Shown here in pieces: positions 16,197 through 26,015 of a stretch of DNA of 63,466 bases. The notes beneath the pieces are model-generated. The model ran no database searches, was not told where the DNA came from, and saw nothing but the letters and a program-made list of their open reading frames with translations. The translations under genes and the position numbers were made by a program. The DNA is from Actinomycetota bacterium (lineage in GTDB: Bacteria; Actinomycetota; CADDZG01; WHSQ01): contig WHSQ01000007.1 in the NCBI GenBank assembly GCA_009380005.1, positions 230 to 63,695 of the forward strand, written 5' to 3'. Numbering within the stretch: position 1 is the stretch's first letter; each line of letters begins with the position of its first letter.

Positions 16197-16247
16197 CTCC
16201 ACGCTCCTCGTTCCGGTTCCTCGCAAGTATGCCCGGGTGCTCTGGTG

Positions 16248-17444
16248 CTAAGCCTCGGCCATCTCCCGCACCATGCCTACCAGAGCATCCAATTCCTCGC
16301 CTCCCTCGGGGGGGCCGATCGCGATCACGCGATCCTCCGCCTGCAGCGTGAAACGCGGTTTGGGTCGATAGCTCCATCGGCGCCCGCGTTGAACCGCCAG
16401 CACGAACATCCCCGTCTCGGTCTCGATCCGCAGATCCTTGATCGACTTCCCGTCCGCCGGCGCCCCTGGGGACACGACCGTCTCGTATCCAACCTCGTCC
16501 GATTCAACGAGCGCCGCCGCGATCACGGGGTGCAGTTCCCCACCCTCTTCGACGATCCGAGTCATCTCGCGAGCCGAGTCGAACATCATCTCCGTCGCGT
16601 GCGCCAGATGAAGGAGACCGCGGAGGTCATCGGGGTTGCGAGCCTCCGGCGCGCTCCGCAGCACCCACGACTCCAGCTCGTCGTGCAACTCATCGGACCG
16701 GACCTCGAGATTGGTGACCTCGGCTGCCAGCGCTTGATCGTTGAACAAGAGCGCGCTGTACGCGAGTCCGACGGCGACCTCGGCGGCGTTCTTCATCTCG
16801 ACCAGGAGGTCGACGGCCCGGTCGAGATCCGACAGCGGGATCTCCGGCTCCGCCGGTGGTGGAGGCAGCGCCGGGGCGCCGAGCATCTCGCGGGCCATCA
16901 CGATCCCGTCCTCGGGTCCCTTGATGAGCAGCGAGTCGCTCGCCGCGATGCGGAACTCGGCACCGGGATCGAGATCCCATTCACCCCCGCGTCGCACGGC
17001 TATGACCCAGACCCCCATCTCCACCGGAAGCGCCAGCTCCCGCAGGGTTTGTCCTGCGGCCTGGGCTTCCTCGCGCACCTTGACGCGCGACACGACCTCG
17101 TCGGCATGACGCAGATCACGGCGGAAATCATCGAGGATCCCAACGCCGGACGTGACTACGTTCGCGATGTCGTCGGCTGCGTCCGCGATCTTCTCGACCG
17201 CCGACGCGATGCCCAACACGACCGCCATGTGCTCCGCATCCTCGGGGCTCCGTGCGGCGAGGATCGCCTGACGCCGCAAGCCCTGGAGGTGGTCGAACAT
17301 CCGGTCCTCGAGTCGCCCGACCTCTCGCCCCAGCTCCTCATCGGCGTAGAAGACCGCCGCGTAGGCGACGTCCACCATCAGCTCTGAGGAGTCCTTGATC
17401 TCCGCCAGGAAGTCCTTGACGGTCCTCGGACTATCGATGTCCAA
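16248..17444 (-). CDS. Tandem PhoU-TrkA_C regulatory protein
   Basis: This 398-aa cytoplasmic protein consists of two copies of the same module. Each has a PhoU-like helical domain (about residues 5-115 and 205-310) followed by a TrkA_C ligand-binding domain (about 120-190 and 315-395). PhoU/TrkA_C proteins encoded beside MgtE-like permeases are a known conserved pair (COG3273 with COG1824) thought to gate or sense ions. Here the gene lies 23 bases downstream of such a permease, on the same strand, so regulation of that transporter is likely. Confidence 0.85.
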   Translation of the reverse strand: MDIDSPRTVKDFLAEIKDSSELMVDVAYAAVFYADEELGREVGRLEDRMFDHLQGLRRQAILAARSPEDAEHMAVVLGIASAVEKIADAADDIANVVTSGVGILDDFRRDLRHADEVVSRVKVREEAQAAGQTLRELALPVEMGVWVIAVRRGGEWDLDPGAEFRIAASDSLLIKGPEDGIVMAREMLGAPALPPPPAEPEIPLSDLDRAVDLLVEMKNAAEVAVGLAYSALLFNDQALAAEVTNLEVRSDELHDELESWVLRSAPEARNPDDLRGLLHLAHATEMMFDSAREMTRIVEEGGELHPVIAAALVESDEVGYETVVSPGAPADGKSIKDLRIETETGMFVLAVQRGRRWSYRPKPRFTLQAEDRVIAIGPPEGGEELDALVGMVREMAEA

Positions 17445-17467
17445 TCCCGATCACTCCCCCTTGTTCA

Positions 17468-18799
17468 TCAGGTTATCCCGAAGACGACGAGTGCCACTAT
17501 CAGACAGATCACGCCCAACAGGTCCATCCCGCTCGTGACCAGGGGGATGGTGTGGTTGTCGGGATCGAAACCGAAACGGAACGTCAAGATCGCGGCGTAG
17601 TAGCCGATCACCGCGGCGACCACCGTGGCGAGGAACCCGCCGGTCAGCACGACCCCCACGAACGTCAGCGCGCCGGGATGATCGAAGCCGATCGCGATCG
17701 ACAGGAGGAGCGTCCCGACACCCGTCAGCGTGTACACGGTGATCCCCAACGCGAGACCGACCGTTCCATTGAGCAACGCGGCGGGCTCCGGACGTAGCGT
17801 CGGGCTCACCGCGCCGAGGTGCAACTTGGAGCCCAACCGCGCGGCCAGCAATGCTCCGAGCGCGCCGGTGTTCTCCAGGAACCCGGGGATCACTATCAGG
17901 AAGGCCGGGAAGGGCGTGAAGACCTGCTCGACGCGCGGTTCCACGATGGTCCCGGCCAAGACGTCCAGGACGATCGCGATGCAAAGCACGGGGAAACTCT
18001 CACGCACGATGCTTCTCGCCAGCGGTCTCATCGTCGACCATCCGCGCACCAGCGCGAGGACACCCAGCAAGACGCAGACTGCGCCGAGGATGGGCGTGAC
18101 CCAGTCGATGCCCACCAGGTACGAGGCGAGAAGCAAGCAGGGGAGGGTCACGACGTCGCCGATGGCGGTGATCAACGGCGCTCCGACCGAATCGAGATCC
18201 CAGCTCCTATCCAGCGCGGCAGCCGAAAGGGCGACGGTGACTGCAAGCACGATCGCCGAAGAGATCAGGCCGCCGACCGTAGCGACGAGTACCAGATCCC
18301 AGACCGAGACGGTTTCTATCCCCAGGAGTCCCGCTATCGCGCGGCCCAATAGCCCCATCGCTGCCGACGTCGCGACCGTGAGCAACGTCGACGCGTAGAT
18401 GTTCTGGTAGAGGAACCCATCGCGGTCGGTAGAGACATCGAACAGTCCGGTGTGGATGGCCGTTCCGATCCGCGCCGACAGGGCTCCGAAGATGTTGCCG
18501 CGCATCCCGATGGAGACCGGGATCAGAACGAACAGCCCCTCGACGATGTCTATGCGATGTCTCATCCCGGCGAGGGTCAGGCCGGCGATCAAGGACGTGG
18601 CCGACGCTATGCACACGGCCACGAAGCCCTGGCGCATCGTCACTCGCTCGGAGGCCCAGTACTCGATCACCTGGCGGGCGGGGTCCCGGACCTTGCGGGC
18701 GGTCCCCCTGGCGGCCCGGGCCGGCGTGCCCAGGAGGAGCCGGACGAGCAGAGCAAGCCAGCGGATGGGCAGCACGATGAACCCGGGGCTTTTCTTCAC
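17468..18799 (-). CDS. MgtE/SLC41-like divalent cation permease (two MgtE domains)
   Basis: This 443-aa polytopic membrane protein has two repeats of the MgtE integral membrane domain (about residues 85-220 and 265-440). It lacks the cytosolic N and CBS domains of classical MgtE. Family motifs such as VLIPVSIGMRGNIFGALSARIG and VIPGFLENTGALGALLAARLG occur once in each half, as expected from internal duplication. Magnesium or a related cation is the likely substrate, by family. It is followed by the PhoU-TrkA_C gene, probably in one operon. Confidence 0.87.
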   Translation of the reverse strand: MKKSPGFIVLPIRWLALLVRLLLGTPARAARGTARKVRDPARQVIEYWASERVTMRQGFVAVCIASATSLIAGLTLAGMRHRIDIVEGLFVLIPVSIGMRGNIFGALSARIGTAIHTGLFDVSTDRDGFLYQNIYASTLLTVATSAAMGLLGRAIAGLLGIETVSVWDLVLVATVGGLISSAIVLAVTVALSAAALDRSWDLDSVGAPLITAIGDVVTLPCLLLASYLVGIDWVTPILGAVCVLLGVLALVRGWSTMRPLARSIVRESFPVLCIAIVLDVLAGTIVEPRVEQVFTPFPAFLIVIPGFLENTGALGALLAARLGSKLHLGAVSPTLRPEPAALLNGTVGLALGITVYTLTGVGTLLLSIAIGFDHPGALTFVGVVLTGGFLATVVAAVIGYYAAILTFRFGFDPDNHTIPLVTSGMDLLGVICLIVALVVFGIT

Positions 18800-18935
18800 G
18801 ATTTCTTAATGGTCCTGCGGGAACACCAACCCGCCTCCGGGCGTCTATAGGGATCGAAGGGTGAGGGTTCTGCCGTGCGGTCTGGGGACCGGCTAGACAA
18901 ACGGCCGAGACGAACCCTCGGAAAGCGAGTCGGAG

Positions 18936-19142
18936 ATGACGAACAACTCGTCCTCGATCCGGGGTTACCGACCGCAAGGTCTTCCCCGAGCCTCCAAAAC
19001 CTACGCCGAGGGCCGCGTGTGCGCTCACGAAGGCTGCGAGACCCGGCTGTCGAAATACAACCGGCGCGACAAGTGTTGGGGACATGCTGAGATGAAGGTG
19101 CCCCGTTTGCGAGGCCGCAAGCCGGCGGCCGGCTCGGCGTAA
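18936..19142 (+). CDS. Small Cys/His zinc-binding protein
   Basis: This is a 68-aa hypothetical protein. C29, C34, C47 and H50 form a C-x4-C-x12-C-x2-H cluster that could hold a zinc ion, within the segment RVCAHEGC...DKCWGH. Similar tiny proteins with a conserved core of this kind occur widely in actinobacteria. The C-terminal tail is basic (RLRGRKPAAG), which might favour nucleic acid binding. The ATG lies just after CGGAG. The function is unknown. Confidence 0.65.
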   Translation: MTNNSSSIRGYRPQGLPRASKTYAEGRVCAHEGCETRLSKYNRRDKCWGHAEMKVPRLRGRKPAAGSA

Positions 19143-19273
19143 ACACTCGACTCATAGCACTTCCTCCACGGCCCGACCTGCCTCCCCCCGGCGGTCGGGC
19201 CGTGCTCCTTCCCGGCTCGACGCCGCCATATATCCTGAGCCGGTTCCGGCCCCCGTCCGCAGGAGAGATCGCG

Positions 19274-19639
19274 TTGGTTCGCTCACGGCTCACGATTGTC
19301 CTAGCTCTGCTGCTCGTCGCCGGGAATCTGCTGGCGGTCACCGGTCCGGCCTGGGCCGGCGAGCACGTGTTCGCGCAGGAGGTCGGCGAGGGCGAGGAGG
19401 ACGCTCAGCCTCAAGAGGAGGAGCAGACGGGCGAGTCCGAAGACGAGGGCGGTGCGGGCCAGGAGGATCCGGAGGCCCAGACCGATCCCGGCGAGGGCGA
19501 GGAGGCGGAATCGGAGACGGGGCCGCCGTGGACCTATCAGATGGCGCGGGCCGGCGTGCTGATGGCCCTCCTCATGCTGGCCGCCATCGGCCTGCTCTAC
19601 TGGCGCCTCGTCATCCGACGAGCGCGCGGCGCCGCCTGA
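19274..19639 (+). CDS. Exported acidic protein with C-terminal membrane helix
   Basis: This is a 121-aa hypothetical envelope protein. I choose the TTG at 19274 because AGGAGA lies 7 bases upstream and the resulting N-terminus (VRSRLTIVLALLLVAGNLLA...) is a good signal peptide. A very acidic Glu/Asp/Gly-rich stretch of about 55 aa follows, then a membrane helix (VLMALLMLAAIGLLYWRLVI) and a basic RRARGAA tail. This resembles a tail-anchored surface spacer, but there is no sorting motif. The acidic part is low complexity, so homology is uninformative. Confidence 0.65.
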   Translation: MVRSRLTIVLALLLVAGNLLAVTGPAWAGEHVFAQEVGEGEEDAQPQEEEQTGESEDEGGAGQEDPEAQTDPGEGEEAESETGPPWTYQMARAGVLMALLMLAAIGLLYWRLVIRRARGAA

Positions 19640-19667
19640 GTCCTCCGTGGCCGGGTAAGGCTTCCCG

Positions 19668-20768
19668 ATGGCACGCCTGATCGACCCTGGTATCGCCCGG
19701 ATCGTGGCCCGGCGCATCGCGGGGGCCGAGATCCCCGACTCGTACCTCATGCGTCGACTGCGCCGCGACCTCGCCGAGGCAGTTCCGCGCTCGGAGGAGT
19801 TGGTCGCGAGCACAAGCGGTATCGCCCCGCCGCCTCCGGCGCCGTGGAAGATCATCGACCGTGCCGCGTGGGCCGAGGCCAACATCGCCGGCATGGTGAA
19901 CCTCATGGCCCCGCTGGCGGAAAAGATCGAAGCGCGCCGGCCCTCGACCGCCGGTGATCCGGTCGCATGGTTCGTACGAAAGGCGGAGCGAACGGTCGTC
20001 TCGACCGAGATCGGAGTCCTCCTCGGTTACATCTCCCGCCGAGTGCTGGGACAGTACGACCTGTTGGTCGCGGATACGCCGCCAGAGAGGGGGCGCGCTC
20101 GACGCAAGGCGCTGCCGAGCGGGGATTCGGCGATGCTGTACTTCGTGGGGCCCAACCTGGTGGACGCCGAGAGACGGTTCGGATTCATCCCCGAGGACTT
20201 CGCGCTGTGGGTCGCCGTGCACGAGATGACGCACAGGTTCCAGTTCGCCGGCGTCCCCTGGCTGCGCGATCGCTTCCTCTCGCTCGTTCACCGCTACATG
20301 GAGACGGTGGAGCTCGATGCGAAGGGCCTTGCGGGGCGACTCGGGACCGCAGCCAGGCGGCTGGTCTCGGGATCGGTGCCGCCGGAAGAACGCAACCCGG
20401 TCTACCTCCTCGCCAGCGACGAGCAGAAGGCGATACTCAACGACATCCAGGCGCTCATGGCCGTCGTCGAAGGACACGGCAACTACGTCATGGATGCGGT
20501 AGGTGCAAGCGTCATCCCCTCGTTCCGCACCATGCGAAACGCGTTCGAGCGACGGCGTGAACAGGCCACCGTGGTTCAACGCGTGATCTCGAATGCGCTT
20601 GGTCTCGAGATGAAGATGCTTCAGTACGAGATGGGCCAGCACTTCTGCGAGTCCGTGGTCAAGAGCGAGGGAGAAGCCGCCCTCGCGCGACTGTGGTCCG
20701 GGCCCGAAGCGTTCCCTTCGATGATCGAGTTGCGTGAACCCGAGCGCTGGCTGCGACGCGTTGCCTGA
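19668..20768 (+). CDS. Zinc-dependent metalloprotease, F420-biosynthesis-associated (DUF2342 type)
   Basis: This 366-aa protein matches the family of zincin-like proteins often found in F420-producing actinobacteria. The metal motif is HEMTHRFQF within LWVAVHEMTH, and an N-terminal IIDRAAWAEANIAGM segment is typical. It overlaps or abuts tilS downstream, as in many actinobacterial genomes where this gene precedes tilS-hpt-ftsH. The physiological substrate is not known. Confidence 0.85.
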   Translation: MARLIDPGIARIVARRIAGAEIPDSYLMRRLRRDLAEAVPRSEELVASTSGIAPPPPAPWKIIDRAAWAEANIAGMVNLMAPLAEKIEARRPSTAGDPVAWFVRKAERTVVSTEIGVLLGYISRRVLGQYDLLVADTPPERGRARRKALPSGDSAMLYFVGPNLVDAERRFGFIPEDFALWVAVHEMTHRFQFAGVPWLRDRFLSLVHRYMETVELDAKGLAGRLGTAARRLVSGSVPPEERNPVYLLASDEQKAILNDIQALMAVVEGHGNYVMDAVGASVIPSFRTMRNAFERRREQATVVQRVISNALGLEMKMLQYEMGQHFCESVVKSEGEAALARLWSGPEAFPSMIELREPERWLRRVA

Positions 20769-21747
20769 GAAGCTTCCGTCCGCTCAGTTCCAGATCGTCG
20801 AGCGAGCGCGAGCCACCATCGCGCGTTACGAGATGTTGGAGGACGGCGACTCGGTGGTCGTGGGACTGTCCGGTGGGCCAGATTCCACATGTCTGCTGGA
20901 CGTGTTGCGGCGTTGCCGCATCGATCTGGACATCGTCGTTGCCCATGTCGATCACGGGATCTCGGATGAGTCCGAGGAGGTGGCGGCCCGCGTGTCCGCC
21001 ACGGCGGCACACGACGGCTACGAGGTTCATCTCGCGCGCGCTCACGAGCTGTCGGCTCCCAACCTCCAAGCGAAGGCCAGAGACTTCCGCTACGACTTCT
21101 TCGACATAGTGGCCCGTCAGACGGGTGACGCCAAGGTCGCAACCGGCCACACGTTGGACGACCGCGTTGAGACCACGTTGGCCCGTTTGTTGCACGGCGC
21201 CGGCACCGGGGGCGTGGCGGGCATCCCCCCGCATGAAGCCAACCGCATCCGGCCGCTGATCGACGTCCGACGGGCGGAGGCACGCTCCTACTGCGACGCA
21301 CTGGGGCTCGATTACTACGACGATCCCGCTAACGAGGACGACACGTTCGAGAGGGTCGCCGTACGGAGAAGGTTGGTGGCGGCGATAGAAGAACGTTGGG
21401 GCGAGGGAGCGATCCGCGCGGTGGCCCGCTCCGCCGACAGGTTGCGTGAGGACTCGGCGGCCCTTGACGAGCTCAAGGAGCGACTCTACGCGGGTATCGC
21501 CGGCGGCGATGAGGGGGGCGAGATCACGCTTCAGCTGGCCGCCATCCGTTCGATGCCCAGAGCGCTACGCCGGCGCGTGCTGGAAGACGCGGTCGGACGG
21601 ATCAGGGACCGAGCGGCAGGCATCGACGAGGTGCTGGACGCGCTGGAGCGCTACGACGGAGCCGCTCACAAGAGCTTCGACCTCGCCGGAGGAGGAACCT
21701 TGCGGCTCGAAGAGGACACGATCGTGGTGAGTAGGATGCCTACATGA
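20761..21747 (+). CDS. tilS: tRNA(Ile)-lysidine synthase
   Basis: TilS modifies C34 of the AUA-decoding tRNA-Ile to lysidine using ATP and lysine, which makes AUA decoding accurate. The N-type ATP pyrophosphatase P-loop [11 protein letters not shown] is near the N-terminus, and later motifs include [18 protein letters not shown] and [11 protein letters not shown]. The length of 328 aa is that of the short, single-domain actinobacterial enzymes. The start is uncertain between TTG at 20761, overlapping the preceding stop, and GTG at 20734. The stop overlaps the hpt ATG, so translation is coupled. Confidence 0.92.
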   Translation: MPEKLPSAQFQIVERARATIARYEMLEDGDSVVVGLSGGPDSTCLLDVLRRCRIDLDIVVAHVDHGISDESEEVAARVSATAAHDGYEVHLARAHELSAPNLQAKARDFRYDFFDIVARQTGDAKVATGHTLDDRVETTLARLLHGAGTGGVAGIPPHEANRIRPLIDVRRAEARSYCDALGLDYYDDPANEDDTFERVAVRRRLVAAIEERWGEGAIRAVARSADRLREDSAALDELKERLYAGIAGGDEGGEITLQLAAIRSMPRALRRRVLEDAVGRIRDRAAGIDEVLDALERYDGAAHKSFDLAGGGTLRLEEDTIVVSRMPT

Positions 21748-22322
21748 GCTACGTGCACGAGGACATCGACGAGGTCCTCGTCGGCCAGGAAGAGATCCAG
21801 GAGAAGATCAGCGATCTCGCGAAGCAGATCACCGAGGACTATCGCGATAAGGATCTCTTGCTCGTGGGCGTGCTCAAGGGCGCCTTCGTGTTCATGTCCG
21901 ATCTCGCCCGAGAGATCCAGTTGCCGATCGAGTTCGACTTCATGGCGGTCTCTTCGTACGGCTCCTCGACCAAGTCTTCAGGCGTCGTCCGCATCCTCAA
22001 GGACCTCGACTACGAGATCACTGCTCGCCACGTCCTGCTTGTCGAAGACATCATCGACTCGGGTTTGACCATCTCCTACCTGCTCCGCTACCTAAAGGCG
22101 CGCGGCCCCGCCTCCCTCGAGATCTGTTCGCTGTTCTGGAAGAAGGGGGAGCAGGCCGTTCCGCTCGACGTGAAGTACCCGGGCTTCGAGATACCGCCCG
22201 TGTTCGTCGTTGGATACGGCCTGGACTATGCCGAGAGGTACCGGAACCTTCCGTACATAGGCGTGCTCAAGCCCTCGGCCTACGGAGCCGAAGCAGAGAA
22301 GACGGACCCCTCGGCACCCTGA
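21744..22322 (+). CDS. hpt: Hypoxanthine phosphoribosyltransferase
   Basis: This enzyme salvages hypoxanthine and guanine to IMP and GMP with PRPP. The PRPP-binding loop is [12 protein letters not shown], the N-terminal [14 protein letters not shown] is typical, and the C-terminal [19 protein letters not shown] closes the active site. The 192-aa length is normal. The ATG overlaps the tilS stop (ATGA-type junction shifted by 4 bases), and ftsH follows 43 bases later. Confidence 0.95.
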   Translation: MSYVHEDIDEVLVGQEEIQEKISDLAKQITEDYRDKDLLLVGVLKGAFVFMSDLAREIQLPIEFDFMAVSSYGSSTKSSGVVRILKDLDYEITARHVLLVEDIIDSGLTISYLLRYLKARGPASLEICSLFWKKGEQAVPLDVKYPGFEIPPVFVVGYGLDYAERYRNLPYIGVLKPSAYGAEAEKTDPSAP

Positions 22323-22365
22323 AAGGGCTTCCCTAAACCAGGCCCACTGCTACCCTGAGACGACC

Positions 22366-24303
22366 ATGAATCGGATATTCCGCTCCGCCATCTTCTATCT
22401 CGTCCTCATAATCGCCGTCGTCTGGATCTTCAACCTCTACCGAGCCAGCACGCAGCGGCCGGATCGACTGCAATCGGTCAACGAGTTCGTGCAGAAGATA
22501 GAGAGCGGCCAGATCCGCACGGCGAAGTTCATGACGAAGGACGAGAAGGCCGTGGGCGAGTACTCGGACGGCGAGGGCCGTTACGAGATCTTCTTGCCGA
22601 AGGACACGATCCCGCGCTACTCGGACCTCGCCGAGAGCAGCGACGTTGAGATCTCCGCCGATCCCCAGGCGGGTTCGGTTTTCCTCTCCGTCATCTTCCA
22701 GTTCTTGCCCATCCTGATCATCGTCGGATTCTTCTTCTTCCTCATGCAGCAGATGCAGGGGGGCGGCAACCGGGTCATGTCGTTCGGCAAGTCCAAGGCC
22801 CGCCTGGTCACGAAGGACCAGCCCAAGATCACCTTCACGGACGTCGCCGGTCTCGACGAGGCGATCGAAGAGTTGCAGGAGATCAAGGAGTTCCTCGAGG
22901 CGCCGCAGAAGTTCCAGGCGATGGGGGCCAAGATCCCGAAGGGCGTGCTGCTGTTCGGGCCACCGGGGACCGGTAAGACGCTCTTGGCTCGAGCCGTGGC
23001 CGGCGAGGCCGGCGTCCCGTTCTTCTCCATCTCGGGTTCCGATTTCGTAGAGATGTTCGTGGGGGTCGGCGCCAGTCGCGTGCGTGACCTCTTCGAACAG
23101 GCGAAGTCGAACGCACCCGCCATCATCTTCATGGACGAGATCGACGCGGTCGGTCGCCATCGTGGCGCGGGTCTGGGTGGGGGTCACGACGAGCGCGAGC
23201 AGACGCTCAACCAGCTGCTCGTCGAAATGGACGGCTTCGACATCAAGGGTGGAGTCATCCTGATCGCCGCGACCAACCGCCCGGACATCCTGGATCCTGC
23301 GCTGCTGCGACCGGGTCGTTTCGACCGCCAGGTGGTCGTCGACCGTCCCGATCTGAATGGTCGCGTCGGCATCCTCAAGGTGCACACGCGCGGCAAGCCC
23401 CTGGCGAAGGAAGTGGACATCGAGGTCCTTGCCCGCCGGACACCGGGCTTCACCGGAGCCGACCTTGCGAACGTCGTGAACGAAGCCGCACTTCTCGCCG
23501 CTCGATTCAATCGCAACGAGATAGCGATGCACGAGCTGGAAGAGGCGATCGATCGGGTCGTCGCCGGTCCCGAGCGCCGCAGCCGCGTCATCTCCGAGAG
23601 AGAGAAGAAGGTCATCGCTTATCACGAGGCGGGTCACGCTCTGGTCTCTCACGCCCTGCCGAACGCGGACCCCGTGCACAAGGTTTCGATCGTGTCCCGA
23701 GGGCGCGCTCTCGGTTACACGTTGACCCTGCCTACCGAGGATCGGTTCCTGGTAACCCGCTCCGAGCTCATCGACGAGCTTGCGATGTTGCTGGGTGGCC
23801 GCGTCGCCGAGGAGACCGTCTTCAACGAGCCGACGACGGGCGCTTCAGACGACATCCAGCGTGCTACCCGGATCGCCAAGTCCATGGTGACGCAGTACGG
23901 GATGAGCGATCTCGGCCCCCTTCAGTACGGAGAGAGCGAATCCCAGCCGTTCCTGGGACGCGATTTCGGTCACATGAAGGATTACTCGGACGATGTGGCC
24001 GCGACGATCGACGGCGAGATCCGGCGCCTCGTCGAGGAGGCTCACGAGGAAGCACGAGAGATCCTGACGAAGTACCGCGACAAGCTTGACCTCATGGTCG
24101 AACGCCTGCTCGAGAAGGAGTCCTTGGAGAAAGAAGAGGTCTCCGAGATCCTGGCCGAGGTCGCCAAGCAGTTCCCGGACGACCCGACCGAACGTGCCCG
24201 GCTGCGTCGCCAGGCACGGGACCGGGAGGAAGCAGCCGCCGCTGCCGAAGACCGTAAGAAGACCCGCCGGCCGGCGCCGAAGCCGCGTCTCGGCGAGGCG
24301 TAG
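22366..24303 (+). CDS. ftsH: ATP-dependent zinc metalloprotease FtsH
   Basis: FtsH degrades misassembled membrane proteins and some short-lived regulators. Two membrane helices (about residues 5-24 and 105-126) flank a small extracytoplasmic domain. The AAA module has Walker A GPPGTGKT, Walker [12 protein letters not shown] and the second region of homology [19 protein letters not shown]. The protease domain has HEAGH with the downstream Asp in [12 protein letters not shown]-like sequence (TTGASDDIQ). The 645-aa length is typical. It lies between hpt and, beyond an accessory insertion, folE. Confidence 0.97.
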   Translation: MNRIFRSAIFYLVLIIAVVWIFNLYRASTQRPDRLQSVNEFVQKIESGQIRTAKFMTKDEKAVGEYSDGEGRYEIFLPKDTIPRYSDLAESSDVEISADPQAGSVFLSVIFQFLPILIIVGFFFFLMQQMQGGGNRVMSFGKSKARLVTKDQPKITFTDVAGLDEAIEELQEIKEFLEAPQKFQAMGAKIPKGVLLFGPPGTGKTLLARAVAGEAGVPFFSISGSDFVEMFVGVGASRVRDLFEQAKSNAPAIIFMDEIDAVGRHRGAGLGGGHDEREQTLNQLLVEMDGFDIKGGVILIAATNRPDILDPALLRPGRFDRQVVVDRPDLNGRVGILKVHTRGKPLAKEVDIEVLARRTPGFTGADLANVVNEAALLAARFNRNEIAMHELEEAIDRVVAGPERRSRVISEREKKVIAYHEAGHALVSHALPNADPVHKVSIVSRGRALGYTLTLPTEDRFLVTRSELIDELAMLLGGRVAEETVFNEPTTGASDDIQRATRIAKSMVTQYGMSDLGPLQYGESESQPFLGRDFGHMKDYSDDVAATIDGEIRRLVEEAHEEAREILTKYRDKLDLMVERLLEKESLEKEEVSEILAEVAKQFPDDPTERARLRRQARDREEAAAAAEDRKKTRRPAPKPRLGEA

Positions 24304-24359
24304 TCCACCCCAAATAAGGACCGGCGACCTGAACGCGCAGGTTCCGGCATCCTTGGTTC

Positions 24360-25148
24360 ATGTCACCCAGCACGCCCGACTACACCTTCCGTGATCACGA
24401 CCTCGCGGCGGAGCGCCTAACGCTCGTCGGTGAGACCTTCGCCTCCGTCACGGCCCGGTTCCTGGAGCAGGCCGCCCCCCGTCGGCCACGACTTGCCCTG
24501 GATCTCGGATGCGGACTCGGTCACACCAGCCGCCTGATAGCCGATGTGGTCCAACCCCACCGAGTGATCGCGATCGATCGGTCCGAATCCTTCCTAGCCC
24601 TGGCGAAGGCGAACACCGAAGCAAACGTCACGTTCAGACTGCATGACGTCACGAAGCTTCCGCTTCCGGGCTCACCGGCTGATCTGATCTTCTGCAGGTT
24701 CCTGCTGACCCACCTTGCTGAACCCCAGGACCTGATTCACAGGTGGACCTCGCAACTGGCCACCGGCGGGAGGCTGCTCGTCCAAGAACCCGATGAGATC
24801 AGGAGCACCAACAGCACCATCAACCGTTACCTGGAAATATTGGAAGCCCTCCTTGACTCACGCGGCACTCACCTCTACGTCGGTCGCATCCTCGCCCAGA
24901 TGGCCGATCCTCAACAGATACGGCGCGTGATCGACCGGACCACGGCCCTTCCCGTGCCGACCAGCCGAGCTGCCGAGATGTTCCGCATGAACCTCGAGAG
25001 CTGGCGCGACGACGGATTCGTAAGCGCCGCCTATTCGTCGGAGGAACTTGACGAGCTGCAGGTCAATCTCACGGCGTTGACAAAACAACGCTCTGGAACG
25101 GTTGTTTGGACCCTTCGGGAGCTCGGATTCAGCCCATCGACTTCCTAG
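24360..25148 (+). CDS. Class I SAM-dependent methyltransferase (accessory)
   Basis: This is a 262-aa methyltransferase with motif I LALDLGCGLGHTSRLI, the acidic residue in VIAIDRSES, and a later DLIFCRFLLTHLAEP strand typical of Methyltransf_25/11 enzymes. The substrate is unknown. It starts an accessory segment that splits ftsH from folE and its codon use seems less GC-biased than the flanking genes. The ATG follows GGTTC without a strong ribosome binding site. Confidence 0.85.
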   Translation: MSPSTPDYTFRDHDLAAERLTLVGETFASVTARFLEQAAPRRPRLALDLGCGLGHTSRLIADVVQPHRVIAIDRSESFLALAKANTEANVTFRLHDVTKLPLPGSPADLIFCRFLLTHLAEPQDLIHRWTSQLATGGRLLVQEPDEIRSTNSTINRYLEILEALLDSRGTHLYVGRILAQMADPQQIRRVIDRTTALPVPTSRAAEMFRMNLESWRDDGFVSAAYSSEELDELQVNLTALTKQRSGTVVWTLRELGFSPSTS

Positions 25149-25251
25149 GTCAGCACTCTTCGACAGGTCGCAGCTCTCAGGGGCGGATGACCATCGTTCG
25201 ACACGCGGGCGAACTGGCGCCTCGGTTACTTTGACTCCATGCGATCGACGC

Positions 25252-25736
25252 CTACCGAGCTGAAGCTCGAGCTACTGCAAGAAGATGGCTCGACCCCCCC
25301 AGGAAGGCTGCGTCCTCCTCAACGAGACGGATCGCTCGTAGTAGCGCTTCCTTGCGAGGAGGATCGTCTAAGCGTGCTTCCAAGTCTGAAATCAGAACCC
25401 CTGGGCCCTCGACGTGGAACACGTGCACGGAAGTGAATCCCGAATGCGAAAGCTCATCCGATAGTTCTTCAGGTAGGTGGAAATAGGAAGTCGTGAACAG
25501 CCCGGCCTCTCCAGGCCCGGGAAAGATCCCCGTTCGAACCGACTCTTCGACGAGCTCGAAGACGCCGGGATGCCTGGGCCTCCCCCGACATCGAGGATCT
25601 CAAGAGGGCCTTGGGGGAGAAACCTCGTGATCAACTCTTGCGTGCGCACCAGCTCAAGGCGCCCGGGTCCCGCGAACAAACGCGACGCCTCTTGGCCCTT
25701 GTCGTAGTAGGCGCGGATCCCCTGGTCGAATTCCAT
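25252..25736 (-). pseudogene. Methyltransferase pseudogene with central deletion and frameshift
   Basis: The first 55 or so codons from 25736 encode a normal methyltransferase start (YYDKGQEASRL..., then motif I ILDVGGGPGI). Right after that motif the reading continues only in another frame, which encodes the C-terminal part (LVEESVRTGIFPGPGEAG, then LFTTSYFHLPEEL, and LVEEDAAFLGGSSHLLAVARA) down to a TAG at 25252-25254. About 100 residues between the SAM motif and the C-terminal third are missing compared with typical family members. The gene is therefore broken by a central deletion with loss of frame near 25565-25590. Confidence 0.75.
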
Positions 25737-25774
25737 GGCAACAATTATCAGCGCCCCATGCGGACCCCGCCGGA

Positions 25775-25866
25775 GGTCGCAGCGAGTGAAGGAGACCGAC
25801 CGGGGACGGATCGAACGCGCAGCTGCAGTTGGCCGAAGGACGAGCCCAGCGTGGCGTCGTCACAGA
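25775..25866 (+). repeat. Intergenic palindromic repeat, copy A
   Basis: From about 25806 (GGATCGAACGCGCAGCTGCAG) to 25863 the sequence matches copy B at about 26846-26901 with few changes. It contains GACGAGCC...GGCGTCGTC, which can fold into a bulged hairpin, and the palindromic GCAGCTGC. The left part (GTCGCAGCGAG...) also resembles a third, more divergent copy near 26958-27011. Confidence 0.65.
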
Positions 25867-26015
25867 ACGGCTGACCTGAGCCGCAGCGGCGCGCCGCGGA
25901 GGAATAGCTGACGCCAGGTGGCCGGTTCACCACCACGTCGGTAGACTCCTCTGCATGGCAGGTATTTAACGCGACGTCCCAGATCGGCGCCCGTCGACAC
26001 AGGAGGTTTCTCCAA

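Noticed and set aside
22333-23679. 448-aa minus-strand frame opposite ftsH
   Set aside because: Antisense shadow; the ftsH frame is fully conserved.
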